Source: Eumeta japonica (Eukaryota > Arthropoda > Insecta > Lepidoptera > Psychidae). Taken from it: a DNA stretch of 64,000 nucleotides. The translations under genes and the position numbers were made by a program. Positions 26,101-35,265 of this stretch are shown one piece after another. Every line of letters begins with the position of its first letter. Within the stretch, counting starts at the first letter, position 1. Under the pieces are notes generated by a model, which was given only the letters and a program-made list of their open reading frames with translations, ran no database searches and was not told the DNA's origin. The stretch spans positions 496,001 through 560,000 of the forward strand of contig BGZK01000219.1 of assembly GCA_005406025.1 (NCBI GenBank), given 5' to 3'.

Positions 26101-28919
26101 CATACCATCATCGCTGACAATGATGTAATTATCTCTTCTTGAGTACTTATTTCAAAAGCTTGTCGTGCGAATTGTAAAAGAAATAAATACTTTTAAGTTT
26201 TTACTCACCAACCAATCATTATTCAATAAGATCAATTGATTTTTTCTCTCTACTTTTAGGAGCGAGACAAGCTTTTTGAAAGCAAATTATTCAACAAAAA
26301 GCAATAAAAAATTGTCAGCGATGTTTAATTATTTTCTCTCATAACACTTATAATGGGTCAAAGTTTAGACCAAAGTTAACATCACTAAATTGTGACGGCG
26401 AAACTCTGCAACGTAGGTACCTAGGTTAATTTAATACTAACGTTTCAACGTTCTGATTTTGTTTAACCAATGTACGCCATGAAATTCGAATTATCTAATT
26501 TTAAGTACAAAATGTAATACATAGTAAATAATTATCTTCTATCGAAATTCACACGGCTACACCATTTTCAACAGTCGCAACGACTGAAAGGGACAAGTTC
26601 CAATACACCCAAGGAAACTTAATTATATGAGTGGAGTGGGAGTTCTGATATGGATTAGAAGTGACGGGAGCTACGCAGAGCCAGCCGGTATTCGTGCAAC
26701 GTACCTATAAGTATCGCTTTAATCTAACATTTCTAAATATATAATGAGAAACACGTTATTCATAGAATATAAACCCTCGTTTATCTAACAAGATATAAAC
26801 GGCAAATAAGTATGGCGGGCGGATGCGCCAGCGCACGTTTCGCTAACAAGTAACAACGATGCGCGGCGACTTTGTAGCCCGCTGCGCGACAAGACCACTC
26901 GCGTGCAGCGGTTGCCCTGTGTTGTAACAACATTAATGGACAATTTTGATGGACACGTTTAACATGATTGGCTAGGCTATACGCAAATAGACGTACCTTT
27001 ATTCTTTATCTCTATTTGGTATATCAATCGACTCGGTTAAAGAATTTATTTATTAAGCATATTGATTTTAACATTTATTCTGTGAAAGGTTCAGTACTGA
27101 CATAAAAAATTCTGCTCGATGATTTAATGAGGCGTTAGGTATTGCAAGTCTATTTATATTCAAAATGAAAAGTTAAACTTTAAACCCCCGTTTATCTTAA
27201 AACACATGGACGATCTATCAAAGTTAAACATGTAAGTAGTTGAAATTCGACGTAGGCAGGTTAGGTAGTATAATTAGGCAGCTTTTTAGTTTAACTCTAG
27301 GCGAGTGAAAAAAAGCAAATCCGAATAAAAATAAAATGTCAATATTTAAGTATAATAGATAGATGCCAAAAAGTTAAATGTATAAATATCAAAATCCAAT
27401 TTATAATTTCTTATATACACTTAATATTTAAAATAGATATTAACTTTAGCACTCTTTTGGTTTCATTGCTCAAATGCTTCAACATTTAGTCACGTTTTAA
27501 ATATTTCATAAACATACATTCAATTATCAAGGTGGCGGGTAGATACTAGACAGGTATTTTGCTATTCTAATTTCATATTTATCGTTGGGTTTTTACGTAT
27601 ACAAAACGATAGAAGAGTGTAATCACCCTTTTGAAAAAAAAATGATTTGATATTTTAATGTATATAGTATTCTAGTATACATATTTTATGATAGTTAACT
27701 ACTACAGGTAACTTAAGTATTTTTCATATAATGACAAAACGAAAAAAATGTGTAATAACTGTCAGCCAATGAGACAATTTGTAATTCTACAAACGTAACT
27801 TTAATTACTAATCCGCATAAGTATATTTTTTTATTCAAATAAGAAACTAAATTTTATATAAAAATTTACCAGTATACTAGTTACTAAAAATATTGCATAA
27901 GTTCTCTGAAATAATCCGTTAAACAGTTTGTAATACCTAAAATAATTTAAAATGTTGCATTCTTGCAATGAATGCGTTTTTATTTATAATTCTTCCTTTT
28001 ATGCTATTTTCACACTAATTATTATTCTACCACAAAATATGTTATTGTAAATTGTACAACATACGTTTTTGTCAATCAAAAGTTTTATTAATTTTTATAC
28101 GTCCTCAGCTGCGTACATTTTTATAACAGTGCCCTCTACTGTTGACCGAAACTGCCATCTGTTGACGCCACAGCGCACCGACTCACTTGACAGACCAGCT
28201 GTAAATATTTGATAACCGATTTCACCTAATAACCGAAATATCACACCCGTTTGGGTAATTAAATATTTAGTAAGAAAATAGATATACAGTCCCTAAATTT
28301 ACACTAAGCGTTGCGTATATTATAATCACCCAAAGCCCGTTAATACTCACGTAACCAATGTTAAGCAATCTCACACCTGTCCAACTTTTCATCACAAATG
28401 TCCACAAAAACACAATTTTAATTTAATAAAAGCACTGATTTTAATTTATAAATGACTAAATATTCATTTCTATGCAAAATTATCTAGCCAAATTCTTAAA
28501 AAGCGATAATCCATTCGTGAGTCTATTGCAATAAACATAACCTCAAACTTCAATTATTAGAGTAATAATTTTGAGCTTATTTATTCCCACATATTAAAGT
28601 CAATTAAAGATAAAAGTACAAATTAAGGCCATTTCTATGGTGCCTTAATTTACATTGTCTTATATTTGGTTATTTACAATGTGAAGTTGTAAGACTTTGC
28701 TGTAGATGAAATAAATGAGAATTATCTAATGAGTGAATGATGTAGCTCTAACAGTATATCTTTATGAATTTTTCTAAATACTTACTGTATATATGCGTAC
28801 GAACATATGTCCTACATTAATTAGAAAAAATATTATATCAATAAACACATGAAGTGTAAATAAAATGACACTCATGGTTGTGTGGTCAAAATGTAATCAA
28901 AACATTTCACTCTCATAGA
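26101..28919. other. AT-rich SRF intron DNA
   Basis: No gene or named repeat. A GC-richer patch lies at 26800-26930. 28120-28200 contains TGCCATCTGTTGACGCCACA, a motif type that recurs in lepidopteran repeats and is also weakly echoed at 21560. Confidence 0.5.
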
Positions 28920-29560
28920 CGGCTAGAACGGGCGACACGAATGGAATATTGCCAAGAGCCGGCTCGATGACCCACCTTCTTCATGATGCCGGTCTTCCGC
29001 TTTGAAAACGTGGTGTACCGGCGAAGTTTATTGTCGATGTACTCCATTTTGATCTTGACACGACCCTTGGTTTTTTTGCCATTGCTAGGAGGTGACTTCT
29101 TGGGCTGCAGCGAGGCGTAGCCGTCATCGGCGATATCGGGCATGGGACAGTGCTCGAGGCCGAGGCTTTGCGAGGGCCGTTCGTCGTAGCACTGGTCGGA
29201 CGGCCGCTTGAGGCCGCGCGCTGCACCGGGGCACGGCTGCATGGCGGGACGCAGCGCGGCGCCGAGGGCGCTCGGTGGCCGGCCCGCGCCACCGTACATG
29301 TCCGGCACTTCACCCAGAAGGCCCATACCGTACGGCGACCCGAAGCGGGGCTCACGCGCTCCGCCCGGCGCGTCCATCATCACCTCGCAGTACGCCACAG
29401 TAGCCGGTGCGCGCTTTCCGCACGCTTATACCACACCGTTCGAACGTCGAACGGAGACTGACCGACCGGACACGACGCGAAACAAACCGAGGGCGGGACT
29501 GACGACTCGGCCGCTCGGACCGTGACTGACTTCGTACCGTTCGCGATCCGCAAACACGAA
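28920..29560 (-). promoter_or_regulatory. CpG island over SRF 5' exon and 5' UTR
   Basis: This block is far richer in G+C and CpG than the flanking AT-rich DNA. It covers the coding exon and about 180 bases upstream of the ATG (for example TCGAACGTCGAACGGAG and CGGCCGCTCGGACCG). No TATA box is evident at a fixed spacing, so transcription probably starts from dispersed sites upstream of 29400 on the minus strand. The opposite strand also shows open frames here, which are due to high G+C. Confidence 0.6.
28976..29380 (-). CDS. bs: Serum response factor (blistered), first coding exon
   Basis: SRF is a nuclear MADS-box transcription factor that binds CArG boxes as a dimer and, in Drosophila (gene blistered), directs tracheal terminal-cell branching and wing intervein fate. 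The exon encodes about 135 residues: a Gly/Ala/Pro-rich start (MDAPGGAREPRFGSPYGMG), a segment KKSPPSNGKK, then the start of the MADS box, GRVKIKMEYIDNKLRRYTTF followed by SKRKTGIMKK, which is characteristic of SRF rather than MEF2. The donor GTGGGT begins at 28975, right after IMKK, so the second half of the MADS box (AYEL... in other animals) and the transactivation region are on later exons not recognised here. I choose ATG at 29380-29378; a second ATG follows directly (29377-29375) and has the better context (A at -3, G at +4). A TAA at 29428-29426 in the same frame closes the frame upstream. Confidence 0.95.
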
Positions 29561-29849
29561 CAACAACACTACCTATCTCTTTCGTTTCCTATCTGATTTC
29601 CGTCACTACGAAACGGGACGAAAGGTCTTTCCCGCCTCGCGTATTCTCGAGTGGACGTAACCCGACACACGGCTCTCTCGAATACTCGTGAACCGGGAAC
29701 CGGCGATCGCCTCGGTGCCCGAAATCCGTATTAAAATAGAGCTTTATTTCTAGTGTAATTCGTAAATAGAAATAATAATCTCGGAAGTGGCGCGGGCGGT
29801 GCGTGGCCCCGGTGGGCTGGCCCAGAGCCATAGTTAGAAGCGCTCCATG

Positions 29850-29859
29850 CCAAATATGG
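29850..29859 (-). promoter_or_regulatory. Perfect CArG box (SRF-binding site) upstream of SRF
   Basis: The decamer CCAAATATGG fits the CC(A/T)6GG consensus exactly, with the natural flanks TGC...CAG. It lies 470 bases upstream of the SRF start codon, next to GC-rich promoter DNA. In vertebrates the SRF promoter carries CArG boxes through which SRF controls its own gene; finding one here suggests the same feedback. Binding is inferred, not shown. Confidence 0.6.
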
Positions 29860-29880
29860 CAGTCGCCGACCAAATGGGGG

Positions 29881-30800
29881 ATACTGAAATCCCTCCTACT
29901 TCATAGCTGATAATTTTCACGACGCCTATTAGACGTTAGAGAAAAACTCTTCCATTCGATGTCGAACGCATTGAGTAATCGTCTCGTAAACTCACGAATA
30001 GGTAGTGACGATGTGCACTCGCTGTGAACTATTATTACTTATCCAGCATACTTATAGTGAGATGGAAAAGGAAAAATAGTTAGACTCGTTTTGTTTAGTT
30101 GAAATCACTCATGTATTACTATTAAATAAACCTAACTACTGTACTTAATAGATAAGCAATAAAGAAAAGTACACACCTACCTAATGTAAGCAGCGATATC
30201 TAAAAAAATAAATATATTAATTAACTATTCAAATATTTTTTTTTTAATAAAAAGATGATAATATTCCTATAAGTTTTTGGGAAACTGATGCTTTTTTTAT
30301 TATGAAGCCAATTTTTTAGTATGATTATTAGTGTTACTTATGAATCATTTTGTTATTTTTATATCGTAAATAGTTTTTTCGAAGTTGTAGTTTGTAAGAC
30401 TTGTATTTGTAGATTGTATAGATACTATAAAATACTAACAACTGCTGGACACCATTATCCTCTAAAACGGGTCCTCACTTTCCGTTGGAGATTTCACGTA
30501 TCGTACCTAATTATGGCTGAAGATTTTATTGAAAATTATTATTTTACAAAAGATCTTCATATTTAATCTTTACTACCGGCAACAATCAAGCATATTCTTC
30601 AATATAAACGAAAAATTCTTTTATCTTTTAAAATATTAATTTAAATGATACTAATTGATTAGGTATAATAAACGAGTAGTGCTATTAATAAATTTATCAA
30701 CTCTACTTCAAAGTCACGTTTAAACGTTCCATTTCATATATGATCCTACCAATTTAAAGCGGATCCTGATGTAGTTAATTTTTATAACCGAATTCAAAAT
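29881..30800. other. AT-rich SRF upstream DNA, no gene seen
   Basis: Apart from homopolymer runs (for example poly-T around 30237) nothing was recognised. The frame 30321-30566 has no family resemblance and AT-rich composition, so it is left out as a gene. Confidence 0.6.
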
Positions 30801-30802
30801 TA

Positions 30803-31186
30803 AAAAGGTAGAAGGTTCTCAATTCATCTGTATTTTTTTTATGTTTGTTACCTCAGAACTTTGGACTGGGTGAACCGATTTTGATAATTCTTTTTTTATT
30901 TGAAAACTGATGCTTCCCGTGTGGTCCCGTTTCAATTTGGTTCAGTTCAGACAATGGCATCCATGAAAAAATCATATAAATCTTAAATTTGCATTCCAAA
31001 ACAAATTAATACGCACTAAAAAGAAAAAAAAAATCAATTACGTATTCTTCTACAACTTAATAATCAACTTACTTTTTCTACTCATTCATATGTACGTACG
31101 ATCTGTGTGTTTACACGCAAGAAGTTAGGTAGGTACTCACCTTCTACAAATTCAACTCAACACATACCTATGAATAACAAACAATG
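30803..31186. repeat. Outer left arm of the long inverted repeat
   Basis: It begins around AAAAAGGTAGAAGGTTCTCA and ends at AATAACAAACAATG. Apart from a few indels it is matched in reverse by 35265-35060 and 34640-34445. Confidence 0.75.
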
Positions 31187-31196
31187 TGTCTATTGC

Positions 31197-31329
31197 TAGA
31201 TATATTGTAGTGTTTCCTTGGCTGACACCCACTCCAAAAATGTCAATAAGTGTAACTACATTATATTATCATAATACGTAATTTGTTTGACTTTTAAGTA
31301 GTTAAATATTTTTCATTTCATTTTACTAT
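31197..31329 (+). repeat. 130-bp direct repeat, copy 1
   Basis: It starts CTAGATATATTGTAGTGTTT and CCTTGGCTGACACC. It is repeated in the same direction at 32422-32548 with about a dozen differences. The pair brackets the SINE/hexamer composite. Confidence 0.8.
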
Positions 31330-31332
31330 ATG

Positions 31333-31365
31333 CTTTTGTCTGGACATAATATGTCCAGACAAAAG
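31333..31365. repeat. Perfect 16-bp palindrome at insert border
   Basis: CTTTTGTCTGGACATA and its exact reverse complement flank a single A. It sits four bases inside the first direct repeat's end and marks the left border of the inserted segment. Confidence 0.8.
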
Positions 31366-31419
31366 TAGTGGATCATTGGAATTATTAATTTGGGTTATTC
31401 GCTATTTATTTGTTGTAGC

Positions 31420-31700
31420 ACGTTTTAACCACCCCATCGCTGAGACACACCCCGCACCATCTTTTTCTACTTCGGATCGTGGGCCTTGGACCGTGGCGCT
31501 GCTAAACACTATCGTCGCCAGTGCGATTACAACTTTCGCGGCCGACAGCTTAACCCGCTCCTCGAGGCACAGAGCGTGTGGCCTGATGCGACTTGAATGT
31601 AAAAATTCGTCGGTCAATTCGCCCGTGGTCAGAATCAAACCCGGTACATCCCCGTTCGAAGGCAACGCTCTTGACCTCTGGGCCACCACCGCTCTTACAT
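31420..31700 (-). mobile_element. tRNA-derived SINE
   Basis: On the minus strand it begins with a tRNA-like head: GGTGGCCCAGAGGTCAAGAG (A-box-like) and GGGTTTGATTCTGACC (B-box-like). It continues through a body (complement of GCCGACAGCTTAACCCGCTC) to the complement of CCACCCCATCGCTGAGACAC. The same order is seen in decayed form at 48550-48765. The long frames on both strands here are by-products and not genes. Confidence 0.65.
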
Positions 31701-31744
31701 CAAACTGGGTTTTGTCCGCGATGTGAGAGACATGGAATGAATTC

Positions 31745-32050
31745 CTTCGTTCCTATCGACTGATCACGCTCTCGATCAAGACCCCGATCGCTATCCCGTT
31801 CTCGATTCCGATCGCAGTCCCGCTTTTGATCTCGGTCCAGGTCTAGATGTAAATGGATCCCGATTGCGGTCCTATTTTCGATCCCGGTTCCGCTCACAAT
31901 TACGATCTCGGTACTATTCCACATTCCAACTCTGATAACGCTCTTAATTCTAATTTTAGTCTTATATTTTTTAGATTTCGCCCTTGATTCCGTTCTAGAT
32001 TTCAATTCCGTTCTAGATTCCGAACTTTGGATTCTGCTCCCCATTCCGCT
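31745..32050. repeat. Degenerate hexamer tract (CGATCN/TTCCGA)
   Basis: About 300 bases with 6-base periodicity (TCTCGATTCCGATCGCAGTC, then CTCGGTCCAGGTCTAGATG). Read on the minus strand it gives an Arg/Asp-rich dipeptide pattern, which follows from the period and is not evidence of a protein. The tract resembles 36965-37085 and 52885-53010. Confidence 0.7.
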
Positions 32051-32084
32051 TGCAATTCGATAGTGCTGCCGGCCACGAAGCAAA

Positions 32085-32421
32085 TGCTAGGTATCAAAAT
32101 AAACTGTTTTAGCTATATTACTCGGAGGTAATGTAACTTTCCATAAGTTAAAGAATTTTTAGAATCTGTAATAGTACAAATATGGTGATGAAGTCAAGGA
32201 GAAATGTTAATGGTATATTGTTTTCTCAGCAAAGTACATTATTCGTTCTTATTAGTGAAGAAATTTTAGAATGGTTTCAGTAGTGAGGTTCGATAATAAA
32301 ATAGGCAAACAAAACCGTGTTTTTTACTACCTGACTCAAAGTACAAACACAAAGTTTTCCAGAAACCGTCCCGTTCGCACTTACAATATATGTATCACCA
32401 GTTTCATAGTAATCGGATGCT
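32085..32421 (+). repeat. Body of the hexamer-repeat composite
   Basis: It aligns with 37155-37442: shared TATATTACTCGGAG, then CATAAGTTAAAGAATTTTTA / TATAAGTGGAATGATTTTTA, CCAGAAACCGTCCC / TCAGAAACCTTCTC, and TATCACCAGTTT near the end. In both places it directly follows a hexamer tract, so tract and body belong to one repeat family. Confidence 0.65.
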
Positions 32422-32548
32422 AGATATATTGTAGTGTTTCCTTGGCTGACACCGACTCCAAAATAACAGTAATTGTAACTACATTATTTTATCGTTATAA
32501 TTTGGTTGAATTTTAAGTAGACTAATATTTTCATTTCATTTTACTTAT
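32422..32548 (+). repeat. 130-bp direct repeat, copy 2
   Basis: CTAGATATATTGTAGTGTTT through CATTTCATTTTACTTATAG; the second copy of 31197-31329. The left arm of the long inverted repeat resumes directly after it. Confidence 0.8.
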
Positions 32549-32852
32549 AGTATAGTCATTTAGTATTTTACTTGAAAGTGTTCCGGGTTTTGAAAATTGG
32601 CAATTTTATAGATTTTGATATGCTCTTTCCAAATTTCAACTTTGCCACCTCGTATGTTTGCCGCTCGCGCCGCCATATTGAAAAAATGGCGCCAAAAGCA
32701 GTTTTGATAATAACTCCTTTCCAACGCATTTTACAGGAAAAACATCTACACAAAATAAAAGTAGAGGAAATTTTCTACAATTTATGTCATAACCTTTTTT
32801 TTCCTAAAATTAATAGTTTCGGCGTAGGAGCGTCGTAAAGTGTAATTCAATA
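32549..32852. repeat. Inner left arm of the long inverted repeat
   Basis: It runs from TATAGTCATTTAGTATTTTA to GTTTCGGCGTAGGAGCG. It is matched in reverse by 34420-34107, including the GCCGCTCGCGCCGCCATATT section. Confidence 0.8.
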
Positions 32853-32932
32853 CACGTTTCGGCAGAAATACTCATTTCCACACCACCATGAGGTGAATTC
32901 CCACACGGCCTTTATAATACGCTTACGTTCTT

Positions 32933-33797
32933 CTAATTTGTTGTCACTTTTTCCATTGTGAAAAAATAGGCAGGCATCCAGGCATCCGTTAATAACTTAA
33001 ACCCTGTACTTCGAAAACAAACCACAGGCGCCTTATTGGCAGTGACAGCAATTAAAATATCATCACCATATTTTTTAAGCAGTTGTGCTTTGACTGTTTT
33101 TATGTGTGAACGGTAATCACCTTCAATTTTTGTCATTAGTTCGTCCAGAGAAAACTAACATTCTTCGGAATTTTCTTCGAGATATGAATAAATTATCATG
33201 CATCGCGGTATCAATCTCGCTTGCATACGGACCTCTTTTTTTTCTTTCTTCGGTCGAGGGCGTTTGATACAATTTTTTCATACACGAATTGTGATATTGT
33301 GCATCGGCTGCGACTAAGTCAGTAACCTGCTCGGAGGCGTTCAACTATTGCTTGTCCCCAATCATCGTTACGAGCCCGAACAAGTTCTGAAATACTATTT
33401 TTCATCGACAATTTACGCACACTATACACAATATTACGTTCACATAAACGCGTCTGTTTTTGTGTAGATATGAACTCTGCTGTTATCTCAGCAGCACACA
33501 AAAAACAATGATTTTTGAATGAGAACGTTGGACGTGTAGATCTCAGTTGTACTTGAGACGTTGTACCATCACTTCCCCTACGCAAAGCTGCAGCGATTAA
33601 CTTCTCATTATTATATCGTTTTCGACACGACATAATAATGAGTATCGTGAACTACTATGGATTTCAATCCCACCAAAAGTTTGTATTTATTGTCTTTTCT
33701 TTTTATACTTGACCGACGAAAAGTTTCCAATCCTTTTTCCTTCACTTTCTTGTAGTATATCACCACAAATAAAGCAGTTTACTTCATTAGAAGCCAT
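32933..33797 (-). pseudogene. Broken gene for a Cys/His-motif protein inside the transposon
   Basis: The ATG at 33797 opens MASNEVNCFICGDILQESEG and then loses frame. 33633-33319 reads MSCRKRYNNEKLIAAALRRG, later NHCFLCAAEITAEFIST. 33344-33123 reads VTDLVAADAQYHNSCMKKLY. 33136-32933 reads MTKIEGDYRSHIKTVKAQLL, then KKYGDDILIAVTANKAPVVC, and stops. Two CxxC...(Y)HxxC or C-type modules (CFIC/CRKRY, CFLC/YHNSC) suggest two zinc-binding knuckles. I recognise the pattern as belonging to multicopy uncharacterised proteins of invertebrates but cannot name a family. Frame changes at about 33690, 33340 and 33130 show that it is a pseudogene, and the C-terminal half usual for such proteins is absent. 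Confidence 0.6.
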
Positions 33798-34106
33798 GGC
33801 TCTGTAAATGCAAACGACACTGTTAGATGATAAACGTATACTGATGACTCAGACTAAATATTTCTATTGAGCTCAGCTGAGGCCAGATGTTTCTTAGAAG
33901 GGAAAGAAGGGGCCTGACACAGAAGGGACGCATTTCTTTATACCTGCGGAGACATAAAAGACTAGCTAGATATGATAGACTAGTAGTTAGCTAGGTTTTC
34001 ATTCTATGGAACAATATTTAACCTTCGTATAATTTTTATAATTTACAAATCACAATATGAGCAGTTTAAAGTAAATATTACACGTTGGTGTGGATGTATA
34101 ATGGTT

Positions 34107-34420
34107 TACGGTGCTCGTACGCCGAAACTATTCATTTTAGGAAAGAAAATGTTATGACATAAATTGTAGGAAATTTTCTCTACTTTTATTTTGTATAGAT
34201 ATGTTTTTCCTATAAAATGCGCCGGAAAGGAGTTATTATCAAAAAACTGCTTTTGGGCGCCATTTTTCCAATATGGCGGCGCGAGCGGCAACCATACGAG
34301 GTGGCAAAGTTGAAATTTGGAAAGATCATATCAAAATCTATAAAATTGCCAATTTTCAAAACTCCCAGAAAACTTTCCAAGTAACCTCTATTTTTTCGAC
34401 CAAATGACTGTACTATTAGG
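34107..34420. repeat. Inner right arm of the long inverted repeat
   Basis: The mirror copy of 32549-32852; it includes CAATATGGCGGCGCGAGCGG and ends near AAATGACTG. Confidence 0.8.
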
Positions 34421-34444
34421 AGAACTTTAAAAAATATTTTGATC

Positions 34445-35265
34445 ATTGTTTGTTATTCATAAGAATGTGTTGACTTGAATTTGAAGCGGATAGGTACCTA
34501 CCTACCTTCTTACGTGGTAAACACTTGGATCATACCTCCATATTTATGAGTAGAAAAAGTAAATTTATTATTAAGTTGTAGAAGAATACGCATTTATTTT
34601 TTATTTTTTAGTACATATTAAATTGTTTTGGAATAGTTTTTGTTTTGAAATCAGTTTTTTTGTTAAAATTTTTGTTTGTTTTTTGATTTTTAGTGAATCT
34701 GAAGTATACACTAACTAATTTGTCTGAATATGGGTAGACCTACCAAACATGCTGCTCATAGATCGCACCCTTACTGTAAGACGTTAAGGAATTCCATTAA
34801 TCACCATATTTGACTAAGACTACTAAGTTACTTGACCATAACGACGTTAAGATAAGTGACTCAAATATCCGGATAGCTTACAAAAGATTCGGCCGAGTAT
34901 CGTTAATTTGTTCCTAATAATTAAAGAGTTCAATTACTTTGTCATGGATCCCATAATCAGAACCTAACCTAACTCTCATCAACTACCCTTGAAGTACATC
35001 CTTTCCAAGAAAAAAAGAATCATCGAAATCGGTTAGCGTGATATTGAGTTATTCGTCAATTTGTCGCTCACATACTCAATGCAAATTTAAGATTTAAATG
35101 TTTTTTTCATGGATGCCATTATCAGAACTAAACCAAATTGAAATGGAACCACACGGGAAGCACCAGATTTCAAATAAAAAAAAAAATATCAAAATCAGTT
35201 CACTCAGTCCAAAGTTAACAAACATAAAAAAAATACAGAAGAATTGAAAACCTTCTCCTTTATTT
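34445..35265. repeat. Outer right arm, with internal insert and tandem duplication
   Basis: 34445-34640 and 35060-35265 mirror the left outer arm. 34942-35100 and 35107-35265 are two diverged copies of one unit (TCATGGATCCCATAATCAGA / TCATGGATGCCATTATCAGA; both continue to an 'AAAATCRGTT' end), period about 165 bases. A short frame MGRPTKHAAHRSHPYCK at 34731 follows an acceptor-like TTTTTAG, but it stops soon after and is not recognised. Confidence 0.65.

Larger units (their letters stand above)
1..28975 (-). other. Probable SRF first intron (continues beyond window)
   Basis: The SRF exon at 28976-29380 ends in a splice donor, and its continuation (the AYEL...LVASETGHVYTF type sequence) was not found on the minus strand of 1-28975 in any frame I read. 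If the next exon lies beyond position 1, all of this DNA is intronic. A short exon missed by eye is possible, so the extent is inferred. It contains the CpG-dense islands and repeats listed separately. Confidence 0.5.
30803..35265. mobile_element. Composite long inverted-repeat DNA transposon
   Basis: Two arms are reverse complements of one another. Outer arms: 30803-31186 pairs with 34445-34640 plus 35060-35265 (shared cores such as CTGATGCTTCCCGTGTGGTC / CTGGTGCTTCCCGTGTGGTT and GTATTCTTCTACAACTTAAT). Inner arms: 32549-32852 pairs with 34107-34420 (shared GGCAAAGTTGAAATTTGGAA and neighbours). The centre, 32853-34106, holds a broken protein gene. The left arm is split by an insert at about 31187-32548; the right arm holds a tandem duplication at 34942-35265 and unrelated DNA at 34650-34935. 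Near the inner-arm edge both copies show AGTCATTT. I read this as a decayed long-TIR transposon; superfamily and exact ends are not resolved. Confidence 0.65.

Noticed and set aside
29150..29525. Open frames on the plus strand over the SRF exon
   Set aside because: They are shadows of the GC-rich SRF exon and 5' UTR; the minus frame carries the MADS box.
31376..31726. 116-codon plus-strand frame and 95-codon minus-strand frame
   Set aside because: Both fall on the SINE with tRNA-like promoter boxes; a SINE does not code for protein.
31700..32083. 127-codon minus-strand open frame rich in Arg, Asp and Glu
   Set aside because: The Arg/Asp pattern follows from the 6-base periodicity of the DNA repeat; similar tracts elsewhere in the window are out of frame, so it is not a protein gene.
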